The position numbers and the translations under genes are program-made. DNA of 16,507 nt from an uncultured Bacteroidales bacterium (lineage in GTDB: Bacteria; Bacteroidota; Bacteroidia; Bacteroidales; UBA932): assembly GCA_934691625.1 (NCBI GenBank), contig CAKUTA010000022.1, positions 1 to 16,507 of the forward strand. The letters run 5' to 3'. The notes under the pieces are model-generated. The model was given only the letters and a program-made list of their open reading frames with translations. It did not search any database and was not told the origin of the DNA. This document shows positions 10,427 to 16,507 of the stretch, piece by piece; position 1 is the stretch's first letter, and each line of letters starts with the position of its first letter.

Positions 10427-10459
10427 TTCGCTGATATTCAGAATGTTTATATACCTTTG
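10427..10459 (+). promoter_or_regulatory. Promoter of the small peptide-lipoprotein transcript
   Basis: TACCTTTG at 10452-10459 is an exact TAnnTTTG -7 box, preceded after 21 nt by TTCG (10427-10430), one mismatch from the -33 TTTG. Transcription would begin near 10466, leaving an untranslated leader of about 145 nt before the small gene at 10610. That leader starts with a GC-rich CCGGCACCGGCACGGC run (10494-10509 region) and then turns AT-rich; I recognise no riboswitch in it. The promoter is back to back with that of guaB. Confidence 0.55.
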
Positions 10460-10609
10460 CAGATTGTAACAATGCAGCATGCGACCGGCACCGGCACGGC
10501 AACCCGACGCCACAGCTAATGAAAGAATCCTCTAATTAACTGAACATCAACTGCTGCCACATAATTTTTTGGACAATATTTTTACTAATACATTAAACTA
10601 ACAATTATC

Positions 10610-10753
10610 ATGACAAACAACAATCAGACCTACGAGCGCCCAAGCCTTGAGGTGCTTCTCGTAGAAGCGGAAGCTGGATTTGCAAATTCCGTAAACGGAA
10701 ACAGCATAAAAGATTTCTATTACGACGATGAAGACGAAGGTCTTGGTTGCTAA
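10610..10753 (+). CDS. Small acidic protein, 47 aa, upstream of a surface lipoprotein
   Basis: The ATG at 10610 opens a 47-codon frame ending TAA at 10751-10753. The product has a Tyr-x-Arg-Pro-Ser-Leu-Glu-Val-Leu start (residues 8-16), the stretch VEAEAGFANS (18-27), an acidic Tyr-Tyr-Asp-Asp-Glu-Asp-Glu patch (38-44) and a C-terminal Cys. From memory, Bacteroidales genomes hold many short genes with a similar Y-x-x-P-x-hydrophobic-E-V head and E-x-E-x-x-hydrophobic-x-x-S middle, often next to fimbrillin-like or BACON lipoproteins; no function is known to me. There is no signal peptide or membrane segment. It follows a good promoter and ends 13 nt before the lipoprotein gene, so the two are surely co-transcribed. 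It is real in my view because of the codon use, acidic composition and position. A precursor peptide or a partner of the lipoprotein are both possible. Confidence 0.7.
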   Translation: MTNNNQTYERPSLEVLLVEAEAGFANSVNGNSIKDFYYDDEDEGLGC

Positions 10754-10766
10754 TCAACACTAAATC

Positions 10767-13028
10767 ATGAAAAGATTTTTCTCTTATATGGGAGTGTCAC
10801 TGGCAGCCATTGTCACTCTCGCGAGCTGCAATAAAGAGATCGAGAATTCCACTGAAAATATTATAGGGGGGGGCATTCCATTTGAACTGACAGCATCATC
10901 CGTTGAGACAAAAACTGCCATAGACGGTTTTACGACCTCTTGGATAGCGAATGATGCACTTGATATTACGCATGCCATTGCTGGCACCACTGACTATGTG
11001 AATGATGGAAAATTCACAATTACCGAAGAAACTCTCGATGCAAAGAAATTTAATGGGACATTGAAGTCAGAACTCGCAGACGATACCGCCTATGACTGGT
11101 ACGCCCTATATCCTAAAAACGATTCCGGGAGTTTCACATACATCGGGCACTCAAAAGGCGCCACGCAAAAAGGCAACAACAGCACGGCGCATTTATGCGG
11201 AAGTCTTTGTCCTCTCTATGGCATAGCAAAGAATGTGAACAGTTCTGATCCTGTAGCTTTTGAAATGCTGCATCTCGCTACCGTTGTTGAGATCAATGTA
11301 ACAAACACTACCAATGAGGACCTTACTGTCAATACGATAACACTTGCATCTTCTGATGAAAATATCGTTGGCTCGTACACGATAGATTTCAAGGGTGAAA
11401 ATGTAACCTATATTGATAGCGATGCGAAATATGTAAGCAAAACAGCGACATTGAATGTCGTTAACGGAGAAGCTATTCCAAAAGACGGCAACGCAAAATT
11501 CTATATTCCAATCAAGCCACACGTAGCAGAGTCGGGCTCTAAAATTGTTATCACCGTCAATGGCTATGAAAAAGAAATCCCGCTCACCAAGGACGTGACA
11601 TTCAAAGCCGGAACTATAAAGAAGATTAGGTTCAATTACGATAACACTAACATATCCTACATCACACTTCCTTGGGCTGAAGACTTTTCCAATGGTGTTG
11701 ACAAGTATATTCTTACAAATGGAAGTTCTACCACAAAGCTATACTCTGAAAAACTAGCCGGAGGTACAGCTCCAGAGCTTTTAGTAAGCAAGGCTGGCGG
11801 CTGTTTTTCTGCAAACATTAAAGCCATGCCTGGGAATTACTTACTCTCATATAAAGCCAATAATACTAATCTGAATGTATCCATAGATAATTCAAATATA
11901 ATAATCACTAAAATAGCAGAAAAAGTATATTCAACATATATTCCAGATGGTATTTCTTCATTCAAGATTTCTTTCGTAAATAACAAGAGTAGCAATACTC
12001 GCCTTGATGACATACTCCTCACGACTGATACGCGAACAGAACTTACGAACCCGCTTAATGTTAAGGCGTCTTTAGGATCAACAAACAATACACTTACTGT
12101 TGCGTGGGATGCTGTCGAAAATGCAGCGTCTTATGAAGTCGTAATAAGCGCAACAGGCAAAGATGATATCATCAAGACCGCCAGCAGCAATTCCATTACT
12201 GTCGATGGGCTTGAATATTCTACAGAGTATAACATCAAAGTAAAAGCAATCAGCTCCGATATTGAGAAATATATCAATTCTGATTATAGTGCGGCGGTAA
12301 CCGTAACAACAGGAATAGAGCCGCCGTATCTCACAATAACTCCTTCAGAATACACAAAGGAGATTGCCGCTGCCGGCGAAACTCTAACATTCACCGTCAA
12401 GACCAATCAGGCAAGCTGGAGCGTATCTTCTTCAGATGAAACTAATTTCAAGACAGCCGTTTCAGGAGACAGCTTCACAGTCACAGTAGCAGCAAATGAA
12501 GGCGAGTCCCGCTCTGCAACAATCACCATCTCCGCTGGAGAGTTAAGCAAAGAATTGACCCTCACGCAGAAAGCAGCAGGAGCAACTGAAACAAAAACAG
12601 GAAAAGTTTCATTTGGATCTGCAAGCGGAAGCATAAATGTAAAATCTAGCTCTGAGGCAGGAAGCGATGCTGCAGGTACATCCTGGACTGTAACCACTAG
12701 TGGCACAACAAGTTTTACTCCGAGCGCAAATTATAGTCAGATTGGTTCAAGCAAGAAACCAGCTTCATCAATTACTATAGTAGGCAAGAATACTTCCGCT
12801 AAAAAGATAGAGTCTGTAACTGCTAATTTTGGTGGTTTCACTGGAACTGCTGGCACAATTACTATTAAAGTCGGAAATACACTTGTCGGTGATGGCAAGT
12901 TCAATGAGACAAATGATGTAACAATCAATACTACAACTGCAGCTGATGGCAATACAATCACCATCGCTATAACCAGTATTGCTAAAGGCATTAAACTCTA
13001 CAGCATAGAATACACCTATACCGAGTAG
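10767..13028 (+). CDS. Multidomain surface lipoprotein (fimbrillin-like N-terminus, FN3, BACON)
   Basis: A 753-residue exported lipoprotein: signal peptide with lipobox LASC, lipidated Cys21. The region 36-290 resembles the fimbrillin/Mfa-like beta-sandwich of Bacteroidales (TKTAIDGFTTSWIANDAL, then WYALYPKN). A second beta domain at about 300-420 begins LPWAEDFSNG and may be jelly-roll. A fibronectin type III domain spans 428-516 (LTVAWDAVENAASYEVVI), a BACON domain 520-604 (ending ATITISAGELSKELTLTQ), and a Ser/Thr/Gly-rich beta domain fills 610-753. Such domain stacks bind glycans or mucin or act as adhesins; I cannot name the ligand. Codon use is more AT-rich than the flanking core genes, and there is an in-frame G8 tract at codons 34-36. 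It is preceded by the 47-aa gene and followed by a terminator. Confidence 0.85.
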   Translation: MKRFFSYMGVSLAAIVTLASCNKEIENSTENIIGGGIPFELTASSVETKTAIDGFTTSWIANDALDITHAIAGTTDYVNDGKFTITEETLDAKKFNGTLKSELADDTAYDWYALYPKNDSGSFTYIGHSKGATQKGNNSTAHLCGSLCPLYGIAKNVNSSDPVAFEMLHLATVVEINVTNTTNEDLTVNTITLASSDENIVGSYTIDFKGENVTYIDSDAKYVSKTATLNVVNGEAIPKDGNAKFYIPIKPHVAESGSKIVITVNGYEKEIPLTKDVTFKAGTIKKIRFNYDNTNISYITLPWAEDFSNGVDKYILTNGSSTTKLYSEKLAGGTAPELLVSKAGGCFSANIKAMPGNYLLSYKANNTNLNVSIDNSNIIITKIAEKVYSTYIPDGISSFKISFVNNKSSNTRLDDILLTTDTRTELTNPLNVKASLGSTNNTLTVAWDAVENAASYEVVISATGKDDIIKTASSNSITVDGLEYSTEYNIKVKAISSDIEKYINSDYSAAVTVTTGIEPPYLTITPSEYTKEIAAAGETLTFTVKTNQASWSVSSSDETNFKTAVSGDSFTVTVAANEGESRSATITISAGELSKELTLTQKAAGATETKTGKVSFGSASGSINVKSSSEAGSDAAGTSWTVTTSGTTSFTPSANYSQIGSSKKPASSITIVGKNTSAKKIESVTANFGGFTGTAGTITIKVGNTLVGDGKFNETNDVTINTTTAADGNTITIAITSIAKGIKLYSIEYTYTE
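10866..10873 (+). repeat. G8 tract inside the lipoprotein reading frame
   Basis: Eight consecutive G at codons 34-36 (GGG GGG GGC), 13 residues after the lipidated cysteine. Reading one G fewer or one more by hand gives a stop within about eight codons in both shifted frames (TGA in each case). Slipped-strand changes here would therefore switch the protein off, the layout of a contingency locus. Actual variation cannot be seen in one sequence. Confidence 0.5.
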
Positions 13029-13072
13029 TTTATGTGAATTTTCAGACAAGACATATAATATGTAATAACAGG

Positions 13073-13111
13073 AAAGCGGCAGCGACTTTTACGAGTTCGC
13101 TGCCGCTTTTT
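13073..13111 (+). terminator. Intrinsic terminator of the lipoprotein transcript
   Basis: A perfect 13-bp stem, AAAGCGGCAGCGA (13073-13085) against TCGCTGCCGCTTT (13097-13109), with an 11-nt loop, runs into a T5 tract (13107-13111). It sits 45 nt past the lipoprotein stop codon. The stem begins with A-run and ends with T-run, so it could work on both strands. Confidence 0.88.
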
Positions 13112-13211
13112 GCTATACTGTTATGCCTGCATATTGCTGCCACATGACGCCAGACATGCGCCCAAATCCATCAGCTGCAGGCAGACCTTCACGGCATCAA
13201 ATCACGGGTCA

Positions 13212-13220
13212 GGGGGGGGG
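13212..13220 (+). repeat. G9 homopolymer tract in non-coding DNA
   Basis: Nine G followed by T and seven A, 101 nt past the terminator. It lies in no credible gene. It is a second homopolymeric G tract within 2.4 kb of the one inside the lipoprotein gene and is likely to be length-unstable. Confidence 0.6.
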
Positions 13221-13283
13221 TAAAAAAACTGTGTAATTGCCGAAAATGATTGGTGAAATCAGGTATAATTGACATTCGTGGCC

Positions 13284-13409
13284 GGTAAAATTCCTTCATT
13301 TTCTTCCCGAGTCTTCCGGTCAGATAGACGCCGCTATCTTTCCCGAATCCCCGGTTGAACCTGAAGTTTGCCCTCTCAAACCTTCAGATAATCATTTCAA
13401 AACAACTTC
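13284..13409 (+). repeat. Intergenic repeat family 1, copy B
   Basis: The core 13284-13382 matches 372-471 in the same orientation. The inner hairpin AGATAG (13322-13327) / CTATCT (13334-13339) is kept with a changed loop (ACGCCG instead of GCACCG). The outer arm is CTTCCGGT (13313-13320) against ACCTGAAG (13359-13366), now with one mismatch. The right end AATCATTTCAAAACAACTTC (13390-13409) is the exact reverse complement of the left end of copy A. The left end is degraded, with only AAATGATTG (13244-13252) still resembling it. Confidence 0.7.
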
Positions 13410-13444
13410 CAAAATAGCTGCAAATTAACGAATTGGACAAATAA

Positions 13445-13660
13445 AATTCATGTGATGCCGTTTTTACATCGCCTTACTATAGATTACAATCCAGTGCGTA
13501 TAGTTCTGATCATTTTTATCTGATGGGTGATAATGCAAAAATAAGACATCGTCAGCAGTGCTACAATGCAGATCTCTGGACAACATCAGACATTGAATCT
13601 GGCACAGAATCATTGTCTGAAATGCTTGGCATTGAGCCGCATGGAAACGGAAACCTATAG
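13445..13660 (+). pseudogene. Short coding remnant, C-terminal end of an unknown protein
   Basis: An open frame of about 71 codons runs from just after a TAA (13442) to TAG (13658-13660); the only in-frame ATG is near 13523, giving 45 residues. The translated string looks protein-like, for example SSAYSSDHFYLMGDN, RHRQQCYNADLW and ESLSEMLGIEPHGNG. The Tyr-Tyr ... Ser-Ser ... Ser-Ser-Asp ... Tyr-Leu pattern faintly recalls FISUMP/DUF1566-type surface domains. It has no promoter or start and lies between two repeats, so I take it as a decayed gene end. It may be chance. Confidence 0.3.
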
Positions 13661-13709
13661 AAGGTGGCAGTTATCCTGCTATCCTGGAAGCATGACCCCT
13701 TGAAAGGCC

Positions 13710-13816
13710 GTGGAGCGTAAAAGGCTCATTCACATCAAGTTGGCTATATTGCTACTCCACTAGATATGGAGTAGTAATATAGTTAACTCTTTATAAATCA
13801 TTAAAATACGCTCCAC
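13710..13816 (+). repeat. 107-bp palindromic repeat family 2, copy 2
   Basis: The ends GTGGAGCGTA (13710-13719) and TACGCTCCAC (13807-13816) are perfect inverted repeats. The inner arms, 13739-13758 and 13768-13787, pair over all 20 positions around a 9-nt loop if plus-strand G.U pairs are allowed (three G.U, 17 Watson-Crick). Length and layout equal copy 1 at 3749-3855, but much of the inner stem sequence differs (GGCTATATTGCTAC-type versus AAGCGAT-TTACTAC-type), so pairing rather than sequence is kept. It lies in gene-free DNA. Confidence 0.8.
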
Positions 13817-14003
13817 ACCCCCATGTAGAATCAATACTTCGGTCATGAGTTCGCCTCTGCGCATAGAATTTCACCTGGTCTCAAGTCGCCACCAGCATGC
13901 CATCTGAATTTCGACCCTCCGGGCATCTAGCAAAAGGTTTAGATGTCTTTATAATCAGTTATATCTCAGTATATTAGATTCAGACTCTCCGCCACATTAA
14001 AAT

Positions 14004-14035
14004 GCCAAGACCCTTGTTTAAATCATGGTCTTGGC
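14004..14035. terminator. Stable hairpin, possible bidirectional terminator
   Basis: GCCAAGACC (14004-14012) pairs perfectly with GGTCTTGGC (14027-14035) over 9 bp with a 14-nt loop. It is followed by TTCTT on the plus strand and by ATTTTAAT on the minus strand. It could end transcripts from the Rpn gene, about 290 nt upstream on the minus strand. The T-runs are weak. Confidence 0.45.
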
Positions 14036-14104
14036 TTCTTAACAAATCAGTAAAGCGTTATTCTACAGTTCTTTATACCAGAACAACAATGCCAGGAGGT
14101 CCCG

Positions 14105-14234
14105 TTTTCCACTGCCGCACCACAAGTCTCCACACATCCCTACACCTCAACATATCATCGCGCACCAACTAACCAATAGACATCAACAAACCACCACACG
14201 TCAGCACCCACTCCCACTCGTCACTCGCAAGCCC
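14105..14234 (+). other. C-rich, G-poor strand-skewed stretch
   Basis: By direct count, 14121-14220 holds 44 C and only 7 G on the plus strand, unlike everything else in the window. Read on the minus strand it is a G/T-rich tail just after the Rpn gene and its remnant. I see no gene, tandem unit or hairpin in it. It could be an untranslated 3' region or decayed sequence. Confidence 0.5.
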
Positions 14235-14330
14235 CTAATCCTCCTTTTTCACCAGCTTCATTACGGCATTGTACTCTATCTCCTGCTCGCCCTTACGAAA
14301 CGACGCCTCTCACGCTTCAATAAAAGTCAT
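14235..14330 (-). pseudogene. Remnant reading frame directly after the Rpn gene
   Basis: An ATG at 14330-14328 overlaps the TGA stop of the Rpn gene (ATGA-type overlap) and opens a frame of 32 codons that ends TAG at 14237-14235. It is broken by an in-frame TGA at 14312-14310. Without that stop the product would be MTFIEA, then EASFRKGEQE, IEYNAVMKLVKKED. The IEYNAVMKLVKK part resembles the end of the Rpn protein itself (LEYNVVAGLKK), so this may be the old C-terminus, or a partial duplication, cut off by a frameshift at the A5G3 run. Confidence 0.4.
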
Positions 14331-15220
14331 CCCTTTTTCAACCCAGCGACAACATTGTACTCCAGCCCCGTAGCCTTCGCGACGTCTTCACATGAAATGC
14401 CCATCCGAAGGAAATTCGCGGCAATCACCAGCTTCTCCTTCTCGGCCGCTTCACGACCTTCAGCAAGACCTTCCTCGCGCCCCTGCTTCTTCATGTAGCG
14501 CATCTGAAGCATAAGATCCCTTTCTGTATTCATTGCCTTCACGTATTCTTTCTGTTCTACATCATCCATCATGGCTATCTCCGACGCCTCGAATAGGCGG
14601 CCGAATATCCTGTCTCGCAATGTCGCAGGACGCTCCAGCAGACGGGACAGGTTCTTCAGCAGGTACACCCACCGCTCCATGTCCGTCTCCAGCTCCTCCT
14701 CGCTCTTATGAAACTTGGACACATCCACGAACACGTACTCGAGCCTGTTTGTCATCAGACCGCCGCTCTCCGTATCAATGAGGCGGAAGCGGTGGACCAC
14801 GCGGTCGTCATCGCTGCTGCTGAAGTTAAGCACGCCAAGGAAGAACACACCGTCCAGCGCAAAGTCCCATGTGCACGTTCCAGTCTCACCCTCCAGGCGG
14901 CTACGCCCCTGCTTCATTATCGGGAACGAGGTATAGAACAATGCCCGCTCATAAAAGTGCTCCTGGTAGCACCGCTGCATCTCCACCAGGAAATCCTTCC
15001 CGTCATCAGTCCTGCACAGGACATCGAACACCGCCTTCCTGTCACCCGACATCATGCCCAGCTGCTCCGTCGGAATATACGTGATGTCACTTATCCTGTA
15101 CTCCGGGAACACCACATTCAGGAATCCGATCAGGATGTCCTTGTTCATCTCCGTCCCGAATAGCCGCTTGAAGCTCCAGTCCAGCATCGGGTCAATGTAC
15201 CTGCCTTCAATAGCCGTCAT
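14327..15220 (-). CDS. Rpn-family PD-(D/E)XK nuclease / putative transposase
   Basis: A 297-residue cytosolic protein of the PDDEXK_2/Rpn (YhgA-like) family, proteins linked to RecA-independent recombination and probably to genome defence. The family start is clear (DPMLDWSFKRLFGTE, 10-24, then NKDILIGFLNVVF). The nuclease core shows Asp66 in KAVFDVLC and Glu80-Met-Gln82 in DFLVEMQ, the D...ExQ form of the catalytic motif, followed by Tyr-x-x-Arg-Ala. The C-terminal third is charged and helical (KKQGREEGLAEGREAAEKEK) and ends in a short MGISCEDVAKATGL helix-turn-helix-like repeat common in this family. The length is normal and the catalytic residues are intact, so it may be active. A decayed continuation follows its stop codon. 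It stands alone among non-coding DNA. Confidence 0.88.
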   Translation of the reverse strand: MTAIEGRYIDPMLDWSFKRLFGTEMNKDILIGFLNVVFPEYRISDITYIPTEQLGMMSGDRKAVFDVLCRTDDGKDFLVEMQRCYQEHFYERALFYTSFPIMKQGRSRLEGETGTCTWDFALDGVFFLGVLNFSSSDDDRVVHRFRLIDTESGGLMTNRLEYVFVDVSKFHKSEEELETDMERWVYLLKNLSRLLERPATLRDRIFGRLFEASEIAMMDDVEQKEYVKAMNTERDLMLQMRYMKKQGREEGLAEGREAAEKEKLVIAANFLRMGISCEDVAKATGLEYNVVAGLKKG

Positions 15221-15248
15221 AAAATTACAATTTTAAGTTAAACAATGC

Positions 15249-15315
15249 AAGCCGCAGGGCTTCAGTTCCATGCCACATACGACAATGTGGTCCGCAGACC
15301 ACGGAGGCAAATCTA
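15249..15315 (-). promoter_or_regulatory. Possible promoter and short hairpins upstream of the Rpn gene
   Basis: On the minus strand TAGATTTG (15315-15308) fits TAnnTTTG, but the best -33 candidate (TTTCG, 15343-15339) is spaced too far (23 nt). Between it and the gene lie AAGCC/GGCTT (15249-15253, 15258-15262), CCACAT/ATGTGG (15273-15278, 15285-15290) and GTGGTC/GACCAC (15287-15292, 15297-15302). The last two share bases and cannot both form. Weak evidence. Confidence 0.3.
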
Positions 15316-15386
15316 TGAAGCCCATCCGGATTTCTCATCGAAAAGTGACCCGGGACATGCAAAAAATATATGATTTTTAACTTTTT

Positions 15387-15412
15387 CGGAAGATTTTTAA
15401 GTAGTTCTTCCG
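15387..15412. other. Short hairpin downstream of the radical SAM gene
   Basis: CGGAAGA (15387-15393) pairs with TCTTCCG (15406-15412) over 7 bp with a 12-nt AT-rich loop, 24 nt past the radical SAM stop codon. On the minus strand it is followed by A rather than T, so it is a poor intrinsic terminator. It may only stabilise the 3' end of the transcript. Confidence 0.3.
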
Positions 15413-15435
15413 GTTTCTAGGATAAGAGGATGATG

Positions 15436-16440
15436 CTAGCGGTGAAGACGTCGGCCTTGCCAGGTGGAGCGGGCGGCGAGGCGGTCGTCGAGGAGATGGA
15501 GTATCTGGAAATTGCGGATCAGGCCCCACTGGGTTTCATTGACAAAACGCGGAGGAACTTCGCCAGCGACGCGCTCGATGTACAGATCCGGACGCAGACG
15601 CTCCAGGATATCTGTCACGAGGTCAAGGTAGTCGGGCAGGTCCAGGCGCAGAAAATCCTGTGGTACAGCCGCATACTCCTTTTCAATGCGCGTCCCGCGG
15701 ACAATCTGCAGCTGATGGAACTTCACCGAATGCAGCGGAAGAGAATTGATGAAGGAGCATTGGTTCACAAGCATTGACCTGGACTCCCCCGGCAGCCCCA
15801 GGATAAAATGGGCACCAGGTGCAAGGCCACGTTCAGCAGAAAGCCTGACGGCACGCTCGGCAGCCGCCACATCATGCCCGCGCCCGACACGTTCCAGCGT
15901 CCGGTCATAGCACGACTCGATGCCGTACTCTATCTTCACCACAGGCCTGGTGAACCCGTCGCGGCTCCAGTCCGGCAGCACCTGCCCATCAGCAAGTTCC
16001 GCAAGCCAGTCCAGCTTCTGCTCGTCAACGCAGTCCGGCCGCGTGCCTATGACAATGCCGACAATCTGAGGATGGGCCAATGCTTCCAGATACAGTTCCT
16101 TAAGACGTGGTAGCGGAGCGTAAGTATTTGAGTATGACTGGAAATATGCGAGATAATGCCTTGTATTCCTGTAGCGCACCTGATGAAATCCGATGCCTTC
16201 ATCAATCTGCGACGCAATGGATTTCCCGGCCGTGCTGTAGGATGGGTGGAAGGCGGCATTGTCACAGAACGAGCAGCCACCACGTCCGACTGTCCCGTCA
16301 CGGTTCGGGCACGTGAAGCCGGCATCTATCACCAGTTTCTGCAGACGCTCGCCGTATAACCTCTTATAATATCCGACGAATGTGTTGTATCTTTTACCGT
16401 CCGGAAACCAGTCCGGCATCATCTCAGAAGAATTTTCCAT
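15436..16440 (-). CDS. TIGR01212-family radical SAM protein (YhcC-like)
   Basis: A 334-residue radical S-adenosylmethionine enzyme. The 4Fe-4S ligands are Cys44, Cys56 and Cys59 in CPNRDGTVGRGGCSFC, the CX11CX2C spacing of the TIGR01212/YhcC group instead of the usual CX3CX2C. Further family marks are YFQSYSNTYAPL (99-110), IGTRPDCV (131-138), KIEYGIES (169-176) and GAHFILGLPGES in the middle of the barrel. The N-terminus (WFPDGKRYNTFVGYYKRLYGERLQKL) is the normal one for the family, which supports the ATG at 16440. The biochemical function of this group was, to my knowledge, not settled. It stands alone on the minus strand; no good promoter box is visible in the 67 bases upstream that are inside the window. 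Intact. Confidence 0.92.
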   Translation of the reverse strand: MENSSEMMPDWFPDGKRYNTFVGYYKRLYGERLQKLVIDAGFTCPNRDGTVGRGGCSFCDNAAFHPSYSTAGKSIASQIDEGIGFHQVRYRNTRHYLAYFQSYSNTYAPLPRLKELYLEALAHPQIVGIVIGTRPDCVDEQKLDWLAELADGQVLPDWSRDGFTRPVVKIEYGIESCYDRTLERVGRGHDVAAAERAVRLSAERGLAPGAHFILGLPGESRSMLVNQCSFINSLPLHSVKFHQLQIVRGTRIEKEYAAVPQDFLRLDLPDYLDLVTDILERLRPDLYIERVAGEVPPRFVNETQWGLIRNFQILHLLDDRLAARSTWQGRRLHR

Positions 16441-16507
16441 TGTATATTAATTTTAATAAGTATATATTTGAGCAAGCAATGTCATCAGAGTGTGGAATAA
16501 GCCAGAG

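Noticed and set aside
13840..13930. Minus-strand frame giving MPGGSKFRWHAGGDLRPG and a few more residues
   Set aside because: Only about 26 codons, no promoter, no recognised family; too little to call even a remnant.
13830..14320. tRNA or other structured RNA gene
   Set aside because: No cloverleaf, anticodon arm or CCA end could be found; the only stable fold is the hairpin at 14004-14035.
14708..15163. 151-codon plus-strand open frame opposite the Rpn gene
   Set aside because: The minus frame has intact nuclease motifs; the plus frame is a shadow.

Overview
The window looks like chromosome of an uncultured gut- or rumen-type member of the Bacteroidales. Three things point there: promoters of the TTTG-(19-21 nt)-TAnnTTTG class, start codons without Shine-Dalgarno sequences, and gene families such as the OstA-like/SurA-like block, BACON and fimbrillin-type lipoproteins, and Rpn nucleases. 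Core genes are fairly GC-rich (a 60-nt sample of guaB is 58% GC). The lipoprotein gene at 10767-13028 is visibly richer in A+T (a 60-nt sample is 40% GC). I cannot assign a genus from the sequence.

Layout, left to right. (1) 1-190: a strong leftward promoter with A-tracts upstream and an untranslated leader, most likely the start of an rRNA operon lying off the left edge. (2) 338-488: intergenic repeat copy A. (3) 522-3743, plus strand: an OPT-family oligopeptide transporter and peptidase T, 12 nt apart, together a peptide import and degradation unit. (4) 3749-3855: a 107-bp palindromic repeat between convergent genes. (5) 10320-3895, minus strand: guaB, a SurA-N-like lipoprotein, a two-parvulin SurA-like periplasmic isomerase and a large OstA-like protein. 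These four are packed with gaps of 2, 46 and 3 nt and form one operon joining guanine nucleotide synthesis to outer-membrane biogenesis. (6) 10430-13111, plus strand: promoter, a 47-codon acidic peptide gene, a 753-aa multidomain surface lipoprotein with an in-frame G8 tract, and an intrinsic terminator. (7) 13112-14326: about 1.2 kb with no intact gene, holding second copies of both repeat families, a G9 tract, a short coding remnant, a hairpin, a C-rich/G-poor stretch and a remnant after the next gene. (8) 15220-14327, minus: Rpn-family PD-(D/E)XK nuclease. (9) 16440-15436, minus: TIGR01212-type radical SAM protein.

The most interesting parts are not the core genes. They are the two dispersed intergenic repeat families, each with copies about 10-13 kb apart. 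One is a 107-bp nested palindrome whose copies keep length and pairing while the stem sequence changes, and whose mismatches are mostly G.U pairs on the plus strand. Next in interest is the small acidic peptide gene coupled to a surface lipoprotein that carries a possible phase-variation tract. I saw no CRISPR array, intact insertion sequence, tRNA gene or mature rRNA sequence.
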